Under the pieces are notes generated by a model that had not been told where the DNA came from, did not search any database, and was given only the letters and a program-made list of their open reading frames with translations. A stretch of DNA of 64,000 nucleotides from Schistocephalus solidus (taxonomy: Eukaryota > Platyhelminthes > Cestoda > Diphyllobothriidea > Diphyllobothriidae). A program made the translations under genes and the position numbers. Below are positions 47,441-58,689 of this stretch, one piece after another. Each line of letters begins with the position of its first letter. Positions within the stretch are counted from its first letter, which is position 1. The DNA is taken from contig WEDG01003419.1 of the NCBI GenBank assembly GCA_017591395.1, positions 1 to 64,000 of the forward strand, read 5' to 3'.

Positions 47441-49971
47441 GTACGCATGCCAAGTCCTTGCCCACTGCTGTGTATAATGTTCTTGTTCCTTTTTGGGACA
47501 CAAACACGCGTCTCTTTGCCGAAGCAGCTTACTTTTTCCCCTCCGAAACGGTTAACCCTCTTTCCGCCGCAAACTTGGCGTTCCTCAGGGCTGTTTTCTT
47601 ATCACACTCGCAAACCTAACATAATCTTGAAACTGCATCTCAAAACTTCATCCGTACTTTTCACTGACTATAAATAAAATGTATGTCCTCATATTCGCTC
47701 TCTGCCCGGCTTCTTGAAATTATTCGTTGCGCCAGATAAGGGATGCATTGTCTACTTTTCGGAGCAACGCGTACGCGATGCCTACAGCTGGCGATTTTTT
47801 GATTGGTCGTAGCCAATTGGTGGATTGCATCCAATTACAGTACCGATAATTGTCCAATGAGCTTATAAAATCTGCCTTGAGTCTGCAAAAAAAAAAACTT
47901 AATTGGTCGATATTTAGCACACAAATCCTTTACAGTTATCCCAGGTGTGGCAAACGCACTGCTGAGTCGGCACATACAGCCTTTTTTGCGTGGAAGGCCT
48001 GACTTTTGGTGTGTAAACTACAACACACTTCATAGTTAGGCGCTGAGCTTGCGTAAGTGGACCGTGCCACATCTTTTTTCGGATCTTTCGAATATAGGCT
48101 TGACAAAAGTGCTACGAATCTGAATATTCCCACATTTTTGAACATTTGAGCACTATATTTACACTTTTTCCTAGCCGATTGGCGCTTCAGAATTCATAAT
48201 TTGCTGGTTATAAATTATTAAATAATCCTCATAACCGCCTGACCGTTCAAATTGTCACTACATTTTGTGATCCTTGCACTGACAGTTCGTTTTTCACATT
48301 AACACAACATCTATAGTCATTTCATGGTACAGTGCACTCGAGGCACCGTCCTTTAAAAAGTCAACTCCACCAGCGCCTCCAGCTAAACCAGTTTAGAAGT
48401 TTGATTACGACGTTTACAGAACTATTGTGGGCAGTCTTTAACATTAGTGCAAATTATACGTTGTGTTAAGGCCGAGCCGCAATGTTTTTATTCTTATCCA
48501 ATGACTGCTGCTGAAAGTAGTTAGTAGGCTGGTTACGAGCACGCCTGACATTTATGGTGTACTTTCGAAGAAAAGAATCTTGTGTGATGCAACAAGTTCC
48601 TGTCTTAAACTTAGGAGGATCGTGCATGTTTATTCTCATAAAGCTAAATTCATGGCTGGCCGTCGTTCATCCGGGTCTGTGTCCTTGTATAGTCGGTAAT
48701 GCTTGCTATTAGTGGTCATGGGAAGGTCAGCGGTCGGTATGCAGAATGAGTGGGCCATCTGTTGAGGACATGCGGTGCGTACTCTGTTTAACTCGACGTT
48801 GTGTGAGTATGTCTCTGAAACAGGTAACGAACCCCGATGCCATTGTCTCCCCCGTCGTGGTCTTGTCACCAAGTTTGCGACCACTGCCATTCACGAATTA
48901 TCCTTTAGATCACCTGCTTGTCGCAGGGTTGCATCTGTCGACGCTTAGTAGTGGAATTTAATCTCTGCAGGGACTCCGAGATTCAGGAGATTCAGGGATA
49001 ACTTACGACAATTTTCAATATGCAATTACATGATCTGCAACAAAATTATGATGTTCGTCGAAGGGCTACTCTTCTCCAAGACCGCAGAGTTTCAATGTTA
49101 TGATGTATGTTATGCACAAAAGACTGACCAGGTGCTGAGGTCCTTCATAGAATAAGCATGTCACCTTTTTTCGGCGCTTCCATCACAATAATTTCCCGAT
49201 GCCTTGGCTTAGAAAATAAACCATCCCTGTGAAATTCTACGGTAGTTCTATGAATTTAAAAATTTTAATCGCGTCCGTGGCAATTGTAACCAGCATATAT
49301 CTTATTTTAAGTAGTTATTCGCGATGAATGTTAGCTGGCTGGTTCCATCTACCAGGGCTAATCTTAACTCGCAACGAAAATGAACAAGGTAGACTGTTAA
49401 CTCCTTCCAGGCCACCAGATGGACTTTTATGCCTTGACGACATACCACACCTTTGGCCTGCCTTGAACATTTGGCCTTTACCGCTGTTCTAGAAACATCA
49501 AATAGCTTTCACCAACTCAATGTCTCCAACTCCTGTCCAGAATTTTGCTGAAAGAGTTTTGATTAAAGCACTTGTAAGCCAAACCTGCGCCCATCTCTGA
49601 CAGATAGGATAACGGACTCTGAGCTTAGAAGGAACCGGCTGGGATAGGCGCGTTGTCTCCCTGCCAGATGTCCACGCTGGCATTTATCAGTTATTTAATC
49701 TCAGTGTAAGTCTAGTTCTCCTTCCCTTGCCGCTACTTAAGCGTCACCTGCACTGCGCATTGTAGCCGTAATGACCTTATTTTTGCCAATTTAGTAATTT
49801 GTACACGTGCTTTGCTTTGCATTGTTTAAAGCCATTTTTATCTCAGAACACCCGGAAGGTATTAATTGTTTTACTACGTTTGGTGCTAGAAAGACTTTTT
49901 TCATGAAGATATCTTCGATCTATTATACTGTACTTACCCCTAGCACACCTCATTTCCCTTCGTTCCTTCAG
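47441..49971 (+). other. intron (2.5 kb), unrecognised DNA
   Basis: No element or exon supported. It ends with a good polypyrimidine tract (CATTTCCCTTCGTTCCTTCAG). Confidence 0.55.
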
Positions 49972-50381
49972 GTAAGCTGGTGGCTTTGCAAAACCTCCTG
50001 AAAGACCTAATTTCAGGTGAGTCACCACCGCCTGTCAGCGACCACGATACCCAAAACAATGTGTACCACTCGCGTGTACCCTGGCGTCCGCGGTGCATTC
50101 TCCTCGTGGCCCACCGAACGACTTGCCTCGATCTTCTCCAGGCCTGGCTCACATCCCATCCCGTATTCAGTGCTTTTTCTCACCTCCGTCTGCCCTCAGA
50201 TCACCTGGATACGACCGCGGAGTTGAACAGCTGTCTGGAACGCGTGAACAATTGGCCGCTCGGCTCACACGGTCCCCTCCTCGTTCTGGTTCATGCACGT
50301 GCCCCCAGTCTCAGCTTGGCTGCTCTTAGGGCCGGGCCGGACACCCGCGTTGTTGTCCTGGATGCGGATTGGCGCATAGAG
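49972..50381 (+). CDS. EP400: EP400-like exon: SNF2 C-lobe with altered motif V
   Basis: Phase 1 completion gives G-KLVALQNLLKDL, matching GKLEALAILLQKLK. CILLVAHRTTCLDLLQAWL occupies motif IV (RVLILSQMxxMLDILExFL). LRLPSDHLDTTAELNSCLER equals YVRIDENASSEQRQELMRSF. GPLLVLVHARAPSLSLAALR covers motif V, where S/T-H/R-x-G-G/T-x-G-I-N-L is expected, so the key Gly and Asn are absent. VVVLDADWR keeps the D-x-D-W that follows. I place the end at GAG|GTTGTC (phase 0), which is a weak donor; text past it (VVDGLRTKF) is possible coding. Confidence 0.82.
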
Positions 50382-50496
50382 GTTGTCGACGGCCTACGCA
50401 CCAAGTTCGTTCATCTTCACTATTTAATGTTAACATTGCCGCTCGTACTGTTAGCGTTTTTGGTACTTTTCCTGGTTGCATGAGACACTAGACACA
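50382..50496 (+). other. start of a 7.3 kb intron
   Basis: Nothing recognised before the inverted-repeat element. Confidence 0.5.
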
Positions 50497-50532
50497 CGAA
50501 GAAGGAGACAAAATCACTAGCTTTATTAACCT

Positions 50533-50566
50533 GACGTTTCAGATTCTCACTCGAATCCATCATCAG
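50533..50566 (-). ncRNA. hammerhead ribozyme-like core (left arm)
   Basis: On the minus strand: CTGATGA (50566-50560), a short hairpin, then GAAACGTC (50540-50533). The CUGANGA and GAAA core boxes and the GUC cleavage triplet are intact. The self-complementary ACGT would form stem III only between two copies. I did not find a convincing stem I. Confidence 0.6.
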
Positions 50567-51699
50567 ATACAAAGTCAGATTTGCATATTGGATCGCCCAG
50601 AATTTGCAGCATTTATAGGATGAAGTTGCTAGACCACTACATGCCTATCAACATTGGCAGTTCCCGAGTGCATCGCAGCTAATTGCATGTGGTGTGATAG
50701 TTGCAATATGCATTTGTCATGCCGTTGCTGTGCGCCAGCCTACTTGTCAAGATTATCGTTTCCCACGCTCATCGCATGTGGTACGATGATAGCCCACAGT
50801 CGAGTTGCTGACAGCCGGATTTCGTCATCCATTTGAGCTCTTGGGTAATTGGGCTCGCCGACATTGGTACCAGGAGCAGTAGCCACCGCGTGTTCTCCGC
50901 GTGGCTAACTAATTTGCCCAGGGAAAGTCGTAACACCGAATATGGAGCCGGCAGGTTGTTGCGCTTGTTGATTGATTGATTACCGGGAAACCATGACTCG
51001 AGCAGTTTGCGGCTCACAAGGTTGTCGCCTCTAGCAACACTTCCGGCCTCATCAAACTTGTATGTACGCCCGGGTCCCGTAGAATGAGCCGCGACTTGGG
51101 AGCTGGCGTCGTTCGTCCTCACTGCTGCTGCATGCTCAGCTATTCGCGTTTGGAGTAGTCTTCCAGCTTCTCCGACATATTTGCTTTGCCCTCAACTGCA
51201 CCAGCCCCGATAAACGACCCCAGATATTCTCGCCCTGGCAGTGGGTCTTTTGGCCTCATGATCTGACACCTTATGTTTGCTTCCGGTCTGTGTGCAACTC
51301 CAATGCCAAGGGGTGTGAGAAGGCGGATGACGGCTTCCGAGAGCTTCTTCACGTACGGCTGGATTTTGTCTCGTCTCGTTTGCATAGGCACCGGTTGACG
51401 AAGTTGCGCGGGTAACCTTTCGTTTCAAACATCCGTCGAAGATATTGTAATTCGGCAACCTTGTCTTCCTGTTCACTGCAGTGTGTCTTCACACGCTGGT
51501 ATAGTGCCTTTACGCACCTGCGTTTGTGATTTACTGAGTGTCTACTGTTGTAACGCAGTATTTGCGTCGTGTTTTTTGCCTTCCTGAATACTTTGGTTTT
51601 TAGGTAACCACAATCTTTGCGGGATCAGGTGCTGGAATTCAAATAACATCTCAACGCTATCTTCCCGGACATAAAATTTACGATCGAGGAAGAGGAAAC

Positions 51700-52480
51700 C
51701 ACCAACTGACCTTTCTTGATGTCCTCGTCTACCGCAAAGATTGTGGTGGCCTAAAAACCAAAGTATTTAGAAAGGCGACAAACATGACATAAATATTGAG
51801 TTATAACAGCGGGCTCTACTATACGTGAAGAATCTCTCGGAAGCCGTCAGCCGCCTTCTCACACCCCTTGGCATTGGAGTTGCACGCAGACCGGAGGCAA
51901 CCATAAGGCGTCAGATCATGAGGCCAAAAGACCCACTGCCAGGGCGAGAATATCTGGGGTCGTTTATCGGGGCTGGTGCAGTTGAGGGCAAAGCAAATAT
52001 GTCGGAGAAGCTGGAAGACTACTCAAAACGCGAATAGCTGAGCATGCAGCAGCAGTGAGGACGAACGACGCCAGCTCCCAAGTCGCGGCTCATTCTACGG
52101 GACCCGGGCATACATACAAGTTTGATGAGGCCGGAAGTGTTGCTAGAGGTGACAACCTTGTGAGCCGCAAACTGCTCGAGTCATGGTTTTCCGGAAATCA
52201 ATCAATCAACAAGCGCAACAACCTGCCGACTCCATATTCAGTGTTGAGACTTTGCCTTGGCAAAGTAGTTTGCCACGCGGAGAACACGCGGTGGCTACTG
52301 CTCCTGGTGCCAATGTCGGCGAGCCCAATTACCCAAGAACTCAAATGGATGACGAAATCCGGCCGTCAGCAACTCGACTGTTTGCCATCATCGCACCATA
52401 TGCGATGAGCGTGGGCACCGATAATCTTGACAAACAGACTGACCGGTCAGAAAACTATCACACCACCTGCAACTAGCTGC
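51700..52480 (+). pseudogene. Penelope-like ORF fragment, right arm
   Basis: The plus-strand frame pieces are RT end (FLDVLVYRKDCGGLKTKVF, 51713-51770), a connector (LSEAVSRLLTPLGIGVARRP), GIY-YIG endonuclease start (SGVVYRGWCS, stop, QSKYVGEAGRLLKTRIAEHA), and C-terminal SSQVAAHSTGPGHTYKFDEA to NNLPTPYSVLR. The nuclease would cut the host target in active elements. A frameshift, a TGA and a deletion leave it dead. Confidence 0.8.
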
Positions 52481-52588
52481 GATGCACTCGGGAACTGCCA
52501 ATGTTGATAGGCATGTAGTGGTCTAGTAACTTCATCCTATAAATGCTGCAACTTCTGGGCGATCCAATATGCAAATCTGACCCTGTAT

Positions 52589-52622
52589 CTGATGATGGAT
52601 TCGAGTGAGAATCTGAAACGTC
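52589..52622 (+). ncRNA. hammerhead ribozyme-like core (right arm)
   Basis: CTGATGA (52589-52595), stem II GGATTC with GAATCT (52597-52602 and 52609-52614, one G-U pair), GAAA (52615-52618), then CGTC. Penelope-like elements are known to carry such motifs. The T at 52596 would be bulged; stem I is weak by eye. Confidence 0.65.
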
Positions 52623-52658
52623 AGGCTAATAAAGCTAGTGATTGTGTCTCCTTCTTCG

Positions 52659-53640
52659 CAACTGCTTCTTGTACCTGGCCTTCAAATTTCGCACAACAGC
52701 CGCGAATTTTACCGATATTATTTCGGTGTTTAACACAGCTGTGAGGGGTCCGGCTTACCCCCGTGTCCCTCAGCTAGTACCTTGCTGGCAGTATGATATA
52801 TCATGCATCTCTATTGTATACTATGAATATTATGCCGTTATCCCATTATCCCAGCTATTTACTTCATCTGTCGTTCTGCGCCTATAGACCACAGCATAAA
52901 GTGATTTACTACAAGTTAGTGATTAATTTTGCAGGAAATTGAAAAGCAGTCAGTTTGGTACTCTTCACGGTAGAAAGATGTACACATTCGTTTCTCTATC
53001 AGTACTCATCGTCGTTACATCACTATGTAGCTGACTTTATTACTCCGGTGATAAGGACTCCTGCTATAGTGGAATTGTAATATACTTGTTGAATAATTAA
53101 CCATACCGTCAGTATGGGGGCTAACTAAAAGTCCAGACACGTGTTTCATTCATTCTATACCACCCCATGTTGCAGCTGTGATAGATTCCGTTAATCCACA
53201 GTTCCTGATTAATTGTAACTCAAATTTTCACATGAACTTTCAGACTGAGTCCGAAAAGCTTTATTCCGCAGGATTTACTCTAAGTTCGCACATTTATTTT
53301 CGAGGCGATTAAGAAGCTTGACACGAAAGCACAACTCTTCTATCAGGAACGAGTTTATTACCTGGATTCTTTTGGCTTGTGTGATCTGTTGTCAGAAACT
53401 GTACTGCAAAAAAAATCAACTCGAACGATCCAGGTAGTTGTCTAGGTCGCCTTAACTTTTCTTGTTTCGACTCTTTACAGTTTTCATTGTTCCTCGCCCT
53501 TCTGTTGGATGGCTTCTCAGATGGCAATTTTTATTGTTCGGCTCTTCTCAGTTCTTCTCTCCCGTCGACAATTCCCACAAGAAGCGCAAAACATAGGTCC
53601 ATGACCGCATGGAATAGTGGGCAACAGTGGCCATATTGCA
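52659..53640. other. intron, unrecognised DNA
   Basis: No supported feature. Confidence 0.45.
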
Positions 53641-53699
53641 ATGGCTTCGGGTATTTTTTATAGGTTGCTGATGTTCTAGCTGGCTGCTTGATCTACGAA

Positions 53700-54032
53700 T
53701 AGAGGTAAGCAGACGTTGGCAGTGAGACGGGGTGACGATTTATCACAAGTGGCTGCCCACACCTACGAAACGGGTCACGCGTTTATTCCTGCAGACACTA
53801 CGATAATTGCCCACGTCAGAAGCAAGATAAGCCGAGAATTCCTTGAAATCTGGACCGCGGTCAATCGATTTATCGGTCTGCAGCCGGCATACAGAGCCCT
53901 GCGCAGTCAACTCCGGTTAACTTCACTGGTGCATGAATGACCTCTATCCCTTATAACTGTTGACTGTTTTTGTTACCGCTTTCATCTTTGACGGTGGGCT
54001 CCAGTAAGAGTTCCAAAGCTTGCACGAATAAA
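53700..54032 (+). pseudogene. Penelope-like C-terminal fragment, second family
   Basis: AVRRGDDLSQVAAHTYETGH, TIIAHVRSKISREFLEIWTA, VNRFIGLQPAYRALRSQL at 53716-53920 is the classic Penelope-like C-terminus (EHKLAVRRGD, VAxHxxETGH, SRxFLExW, PAYRxLR). It ends in AATAAAACC near 54029. Different sequence from the inverted-repeat family. Confidence 0.8.
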
Positions 54033-55560
54033 ACCATGATTTTGGCGAGCGAACAACCTCCTTTACTGATCTACGACTATTCATCTGACAGCCTCTTCAT
54101 TCTCGGTAATTTATCATGGAGAACCGTTTCACTATCCGCCACCGGCTGATGCGCTGTCCAACCCGAAATTAAGTCGGTAGGCAGATTCAGTTTGCTAAGG
54201 TTTTTGTCCTGTCGTGTAGGATGACTGCAGGACATGACATCAGCTTCCACTCGGATTGAGATGATTTTCAGATTGAATTTGTTCGACCTCACTGCTGATC
54301 TCATCATGTCCACCGCCGGCACTCTATTCTTGTGTCTGTGGTGGTAAATCAGGCGCATATATGGTGCTTGCCTAAATTGATACCTTCAACCTGCGCATCT
54401 AGCTTGTCTTTTTTACCCTAGAATATTGGTTCATGGGAATTTGAACATAGGACCGGTCTATCTGTTATGCCTTTAGATCTCAGTTTTGGGATCAAGTTTC
54501 GGCGTTTTCAAGTGCTGCTCTTGCAGACGAGTCTGCCGTTTTCTGCCAGTTTCCACGACATAGTCGCCATCATGACCAGAAACGCCGGGCAACGAATGGT
54601 TTAAATAAATTTCCCTGAGATCTCTTTCTCGGCTTCTCATCCGGAAGTCATGCCTCATCTTTTATGAATATTAGACTTTAGATTGGTTTTAACGTTAGCT
54701 TACGATGTCTGCATTTGTTCGTCCCTGGTGGATTTTAGTTGGATTTCGTGACCGAAATACGTCGTAACGCACCAGAAGCTCGGTTGTCCAAATTACGGTG
54801 GTCAAAATTTTATTCCTAGTTGCTCTCTTTAACGTGTCTTAGGCAGTTAGCTGACCTTTTAACAAGAAACAGGCTAGTTGGTTGTCACCGCGTTATTTTT
54901 TCTCTACCCCAGTTTGAATGCATTAGCTCACTTCACCTTCAGCTGGTCATGCATAGTCATCCTAGTCCGTAGACCACTACCCGAGTTTAATTAACCCTAA
55001 GCTGCTCGAAAACATTCTTTCCTTCACTTATTTGCTCAAAGAAAAGGTACCGTCGTTTTGTAAAAAAACTTTCGATTTCCGATTTATTTTGATTAGAACA
55101 GCATTAATAAAAGGAAGGACATGATGCTTTATAAATAAACATTTCACGTGAATGATGACCTTTACTCAAGCTTAAAATTTAAAGAAGGCATAATTTTCTA
55201 CCTCCTTCTCTTTTAACCATCATCTTTCTGTTGCCATGGGACCATGCGCCAATGAAAGGTCCTGAAATCACCACCTAATATAAACTCCATGACCACCAGC
55301 ACCCAATCCTGAGGTAGAAATTTGACCAACAATTTGTTGCAGCTGCTTACCCTTTTCGTCGTGACGCATGCGTTTTTTTGTGTTAGCCCGTCCTAGCGGA
55401 ATCTAGCATTCCATCGCACACTCAATTTTCGTCGGTAATCGTTACGTTCGGGAACTAACCTCGTCTGCGTTTTCTCAAATGGTCCATTAGGAGGTCTAAC
55501 CAATCAGCGCTTCGCCCAACCAAGGCAAATTTTTTCCTCAACACAGCCGTCAGAACCGGT
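54033..55560. other. intron, unrecognised DNA
   Basis: 1.5 kb without a supported feature. Confidence 0.45.
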
Positions 55561-55599
55561 ATTTGCATAATCCGACGACAACTAGGCCCCTTGGCCGCC

Positions 55600-56290
55600 A
55601 TGGCCCTTTATTTCTCACCAAGTGTGAGTTTGTAACTTCATCAAGAACAAAAATAAATGAGGCAATCTTTGCCAATACAAGTAAAAATGTGAGTCCGAGG
55701 AAGCAGTTGAGTAAACACTGGACGCGAATGGCCGAACACGTGGCAGCAGTGTGGAGAAGTGACGCCAAATCTCAAGTCGTGGCTCATTCGACGGGACCCT
55801 GCGACGCACTTAAGTTCGCAGGGAGCCAAATTCTCCTAAGAAGGGCAAGCTGCTTGACTCATGGTTCATGGGCCCCCAGTATATTAATAGGTCTACTGCC
55901 CTACCCACCCAATATTCAGTGTTGGGACTTAGTTTGACCAAAGTAATTAGCCGCTTTGGAGAGCGCGCAGACGAAAACACTGTTTCCAACGTGGGTTTTG
56001 GGTAGCCAGATAGCCGATCAATCCTTACGTCAACATCCAAAACGGGTGAGGAAAATTTAGAGCTTAACTACTCGAATGACGGTAGTCATTTGAGTATCGC
56101 ACCAACGAGCAACCATCCTCGCTCAAGGGGGAGCCGTTAATCGTCTTCGGTACGTGGTAGCATCGCGACTGCATCCTATACATGTTGCAACGCCTTATGC
56201 ATGATTTACCCGTGTCTGACGTTGTCTCTGATGATGGCTTCAAGCATAAATCCAAGACGTCAGGTGAATAAAATTCTCGTTCCAGTCAGG
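55600..56290 (+). pseudogene. Penelope-like C-terminal fragment, first family, decayed
   Basis: AEHVAAVWRSDAKSQVVAHS and TGPCDALKFAGS at 55733-55830 parallel the inverted-repeat family. KLLDSWFMGPQYINRSTALP lies in the next frame (55847-55906). CTGATGA at 56228-56234 and GACGTC at 56256-56261 are the remains of a hammerhead-like motif in which GAAA has become AAGA. It ends near an AATAAAA at 56266. Confidence 0.72.
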
Positions 56291-57129
56291 TTCCATTTGT
56301 TTCTGTTGTCGCGCGAATGTCAGCCGCCAGCCAATTTAAGGGCCCCATACCTGGAGAGTTTACGTGATTTTGTGATGTGTGCAATGGTCTCTCGCTCGTT
56401 CCTTACGAATTCCACCACTGCTTTCGTGGTTTTGGTTTCCAGGGCAGCTTTCCCTCCAATATCCACATGCGTTAATGTTTTACGTACGCGAAGTTCTGAC
56501 ATCATTGGAGCGCACAGTTACATAATTCTCTTTCTCCCTCCCACCTATCAAACCTGTTTTGCTCTCACTTCACTTGCAATTATGTGTGAAGGCACTTTTC
56601 TGCCTTTACGGTATGAATCTATGATGTGTGCGATGAACTATAAGCATTTGTTTCACTCCTTTCGCGCCTTGTGTGAAAGTATCTGCAAAACTATGCCCAC
56701 TGTAGTTGCAGGCACCCACAAATCTCGCAAGTGTAGCTATTTCCCTTTCCTCTCTACGTAATTTCCAACTTAATACTAATGGCCCCGGAGACAGTTAACT
56801 TCTCAAATGCTGCTTAAGCATAAAGCAGTCAATGTAACTTGTGCTGACCTGGCGTTGAGGGCGCCCTGATGTAGGTGAGAACGTTTGTAACTCGAAACAC
56901 GGTCGTCGTTTATACATTGTTTAGAATGCTGATTTTATCGCAGCCCGTGTGGTGTTGTTCACCCTTCAGGTTGTGCATAAACTTTATTGTTTGCAGAAAT
57001 CGAATCAAATCGTGCGGGGAACTCATCGATTCATTCGCAACGTACGGTCTGCCAAGCGAGTCTTTTTCAGTGTTTACTAGCACACTTTTATGTCCGGGAG
57101 CCAGGTTATGCATTCGTGACCCCGATGAT
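56291..57129. other. intron, unrecognised DNA
   Basis: A 186-codon frame (56201-56761) crosses into this stretch, but it has no motif and overlaps a Penelope end; not called. Confidence 0.45.
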
Positions 57130-57490
57130 AAAATACCTCCCATTCCCCTAAAAAAGACACGGGAATAGGAACCGCCCCGCTCACTTGCAGTACGTGACCT
57201 TGAGATAAATTTCCGCAGGGGTAAATTTACCCGTGTCTTGATGCTAACACTAACCCTAACATAAAACAACGGTTTCCTTAAACTTAACCCTACTCTTAAC
57301 CTAAACCCAACAGTCAACACGATAATAACCTTAAGCCTTGGCCTTATCATGACCCTAACCCCAGCTCTCAACCTAAACCTCAAACTTAAACCTCACCTTA
57401 ATCTGAAACATGATTTCCTTGGAAGTTAGCACGGAGCCCCATGTATTATGGGTCGTTTCTATTCGCATGTCCTGTTTAGGCGGTCATACA
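57130..57490 (-). repeat. dispersed repeat with TTAGGG-like text (copy 2, inverted)
   Basis: The minus strand starts TTGTATGACCGCCTAAACAG. Many GGTTTAGG, TTAGGGT and TAAGG words follow, and it ends AAGACACGGGTAAATT, then GCGGGGCGGTTCCTATTC and CCGTGTC. It matches 32600-32990 over the whole length with many small differences. The end boxes are the best-kept parts. Confidence 0.72.
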
Positions 57491-57733
57491 AGATATGCTT
57501 ACCCTTTATCCCCTTACTCAGACTAACACTCGGTCTATGCCTTAATCATACTCAATCTGCCCACATAGTCTCACCCGCTCTTCGTACGTTTGTTTACCTT
57601 CTACCTTATCAGGCTGCGGACCTGGGCCCTTAACGGCCTTGTAGACGCCCACTCACCGTCCGCGAGATCTCTCATGTCGACAGTGAAACAAAGCCCATCT
57701 ACCATGTCGCCGCCGCCACCTGCCCTCCTTCAG
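57491..57733 (+). other. end of intron, possible upstream exon extension
   Basis: The frame is open from about 57590. An acceptor at 57612 would add a segment starting RTWALNGLVDAHSPSARSLM in a different incoming phase (2). I prefer the acceptor at 57733 because residues match EP400 right after it. Confidence 0.5.
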
Positions 57734-58183
57734 GTGTACCGTCTGGTAACCGAATCGGACACCCGTGGCAGCATAGAGGCCTGTCTCTCAGAGACAGCCG
57801 CAGTTCGTTTACTGCCCGGATCGGTCTTTATGACTGCGTCTCCGGCTACTGCAGCGAAGACAGCCGCTGTCTCCGGTGCCAGCGCTGTCGCGCGTCGGTC
57901 GCAGCTGCTGGCCCGTGTGCAGCCCAACGTTGTGCAGGAACTCTTAACGAGGCTGCATCGACGAGCTGTTCGGGGATCAAAATCCGCCCTTAGCCGCCCC
58001 TCCATCTCTGACGTACGAGCTTCGGATAACTACGGGGTACGGCCGCCGCCGCACCAGCAGGAGGAGGAAGAACTCGACGCTGAGGAGGAAGAGGAAAATG
58101 CGGACGAGGAGGAGGAGGAGTGTGAGGATGATTCAGATTCTCCCTCCCTTTTCCAGAATCGGGAGCCTCTTTCAGAACCTCTG
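57734..58183 (+). CDS. EP400: EP400-like exon: after SNF2 C-lobe, acidic region
   Basis: Acceptor CCCTCCTTCAG, donor CTG|GTGGGT, 150 codons, phase 0 at both ends. VYRLVTESDTRGSIEACLSE and TAAVRLLPGSVFM align with EP400's IYRLVSGNSIEEKLLKNGTK segment directly after motif VI. The next part (ARRSQLLARVQPNVVQELLT) has no clear counterpart. A stretch of about 30 residues at 58048-58137 is nearly all Glu and Asp, a likely histone-binding acidic patch. No arginine-finger motif VI precedes it. Confidence 0.82.
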
Positions 58184-58310
58184 GTGGGTTTTGATCTCCT
58201 TCTATCGTGCCAATTTCAGCTCTTTGGGTTATAGACGGAACAAAACCTAGTAGAGAAGAACAGGTGATATTACAGCATGAGTCCTACCTTTATTTTTGTT
58301 CCTTCTTCAG
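58184..58310 (+). other. short intron (127 bp)
   Basis: GTGGGT to TTCCTTCTTCAG. Confidence 0.75.
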
Positions 58311-58433
58311 TATATCTTTTTACAAGGGTCTTATACTGAAGTGTTGCGCAGTGAAGAAGCGGCGGCATCACGATATCTCCTCCGACATTATCTTTTAGTA
58401 GAGGAAAAATCTTTCGGCAAGTTCGACGGGCTG
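58311..58433 (+). CDS. EP400: EP400-like exon: helical segment
   Basis: YIFLQGSYTEVLRSEEAAAS, then RYLLRHYLLVEEKSFGKFDG. It is similar in spacing to the LTPIEKYALNYLELFH helix of EP400. Donor CTG|GTGATG, phase 0, is weak; a GC donor at 58417 would break the phase to the next exon. Confidence 0.6.
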
Positions 58434-58680
58434 GTGATGTTAATAAACAAGAAAGCCTTCGACAAACCGTCCCGGTCCGTGGACCGGTATGTGGTGTAGA
58501 AGAAATGGTTGCCAGTCTGTTTAATCAGTAAAAAAGGGGAACCAACTCTTCCATGATTGTGAGTTAAACGGAAGACGCCACTGTAATTTAAAGCTTCGTC
58601 AAATTTGAAAGTAGTTTATATCTGCAAAAACATAATGCATTCGTTGATGAACGCTCACCGATCACTAACGGAACTCACTC
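58434..58680 (+). other. intron
   Basis: Nothing recognised. Confidence 0.45.
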
Positions 58681-58689
58681 GTTTCGCTC

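Larger units (their letters stand above)
50497..52658. mobile_element. Penelope-like element pair in head-to-head inverted repeat
   Basis: The ends are exact complements: CGAAGAAGGAGACA (from 50497) and TGTCTCCTTCTTCG (to 52658). The left arm (50497-51626) is read on the minus strand and the right arm (51729-52658) on the plus strand. Both carry the C-terminal Penelope text: LSEAVSRLLTPLGIGVA, a GIY-YIG-like GVVYR ... YVGEAGRLL, SQVAAHSTGPG, YKFDEAGS, and LVSRKLLESWF. In the right arm a TGA interrupts the GIY-YIG at WCS-stop-GQSK. The right arm lacks about 300 bp that the left arm has (51370-51600). About 100 bp between the arms includes RT text (FLDVLVYRKDCGGLKTKVF). Confidence 0.85.

Noticed and set aside
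49632..49703. A small EP400-like exon (SLPDVHAGIYQLFNL)
   Set aside because: The lead-in to the C-lobe is matched better, with correct phase, by joining 47440 directly to 49972.
56201..56761. 186-codon plus-strand frame
   Set aside because: It overlaps the end of a Penelope fragment, has no motif, and is not followed by splice sites matching a gene.
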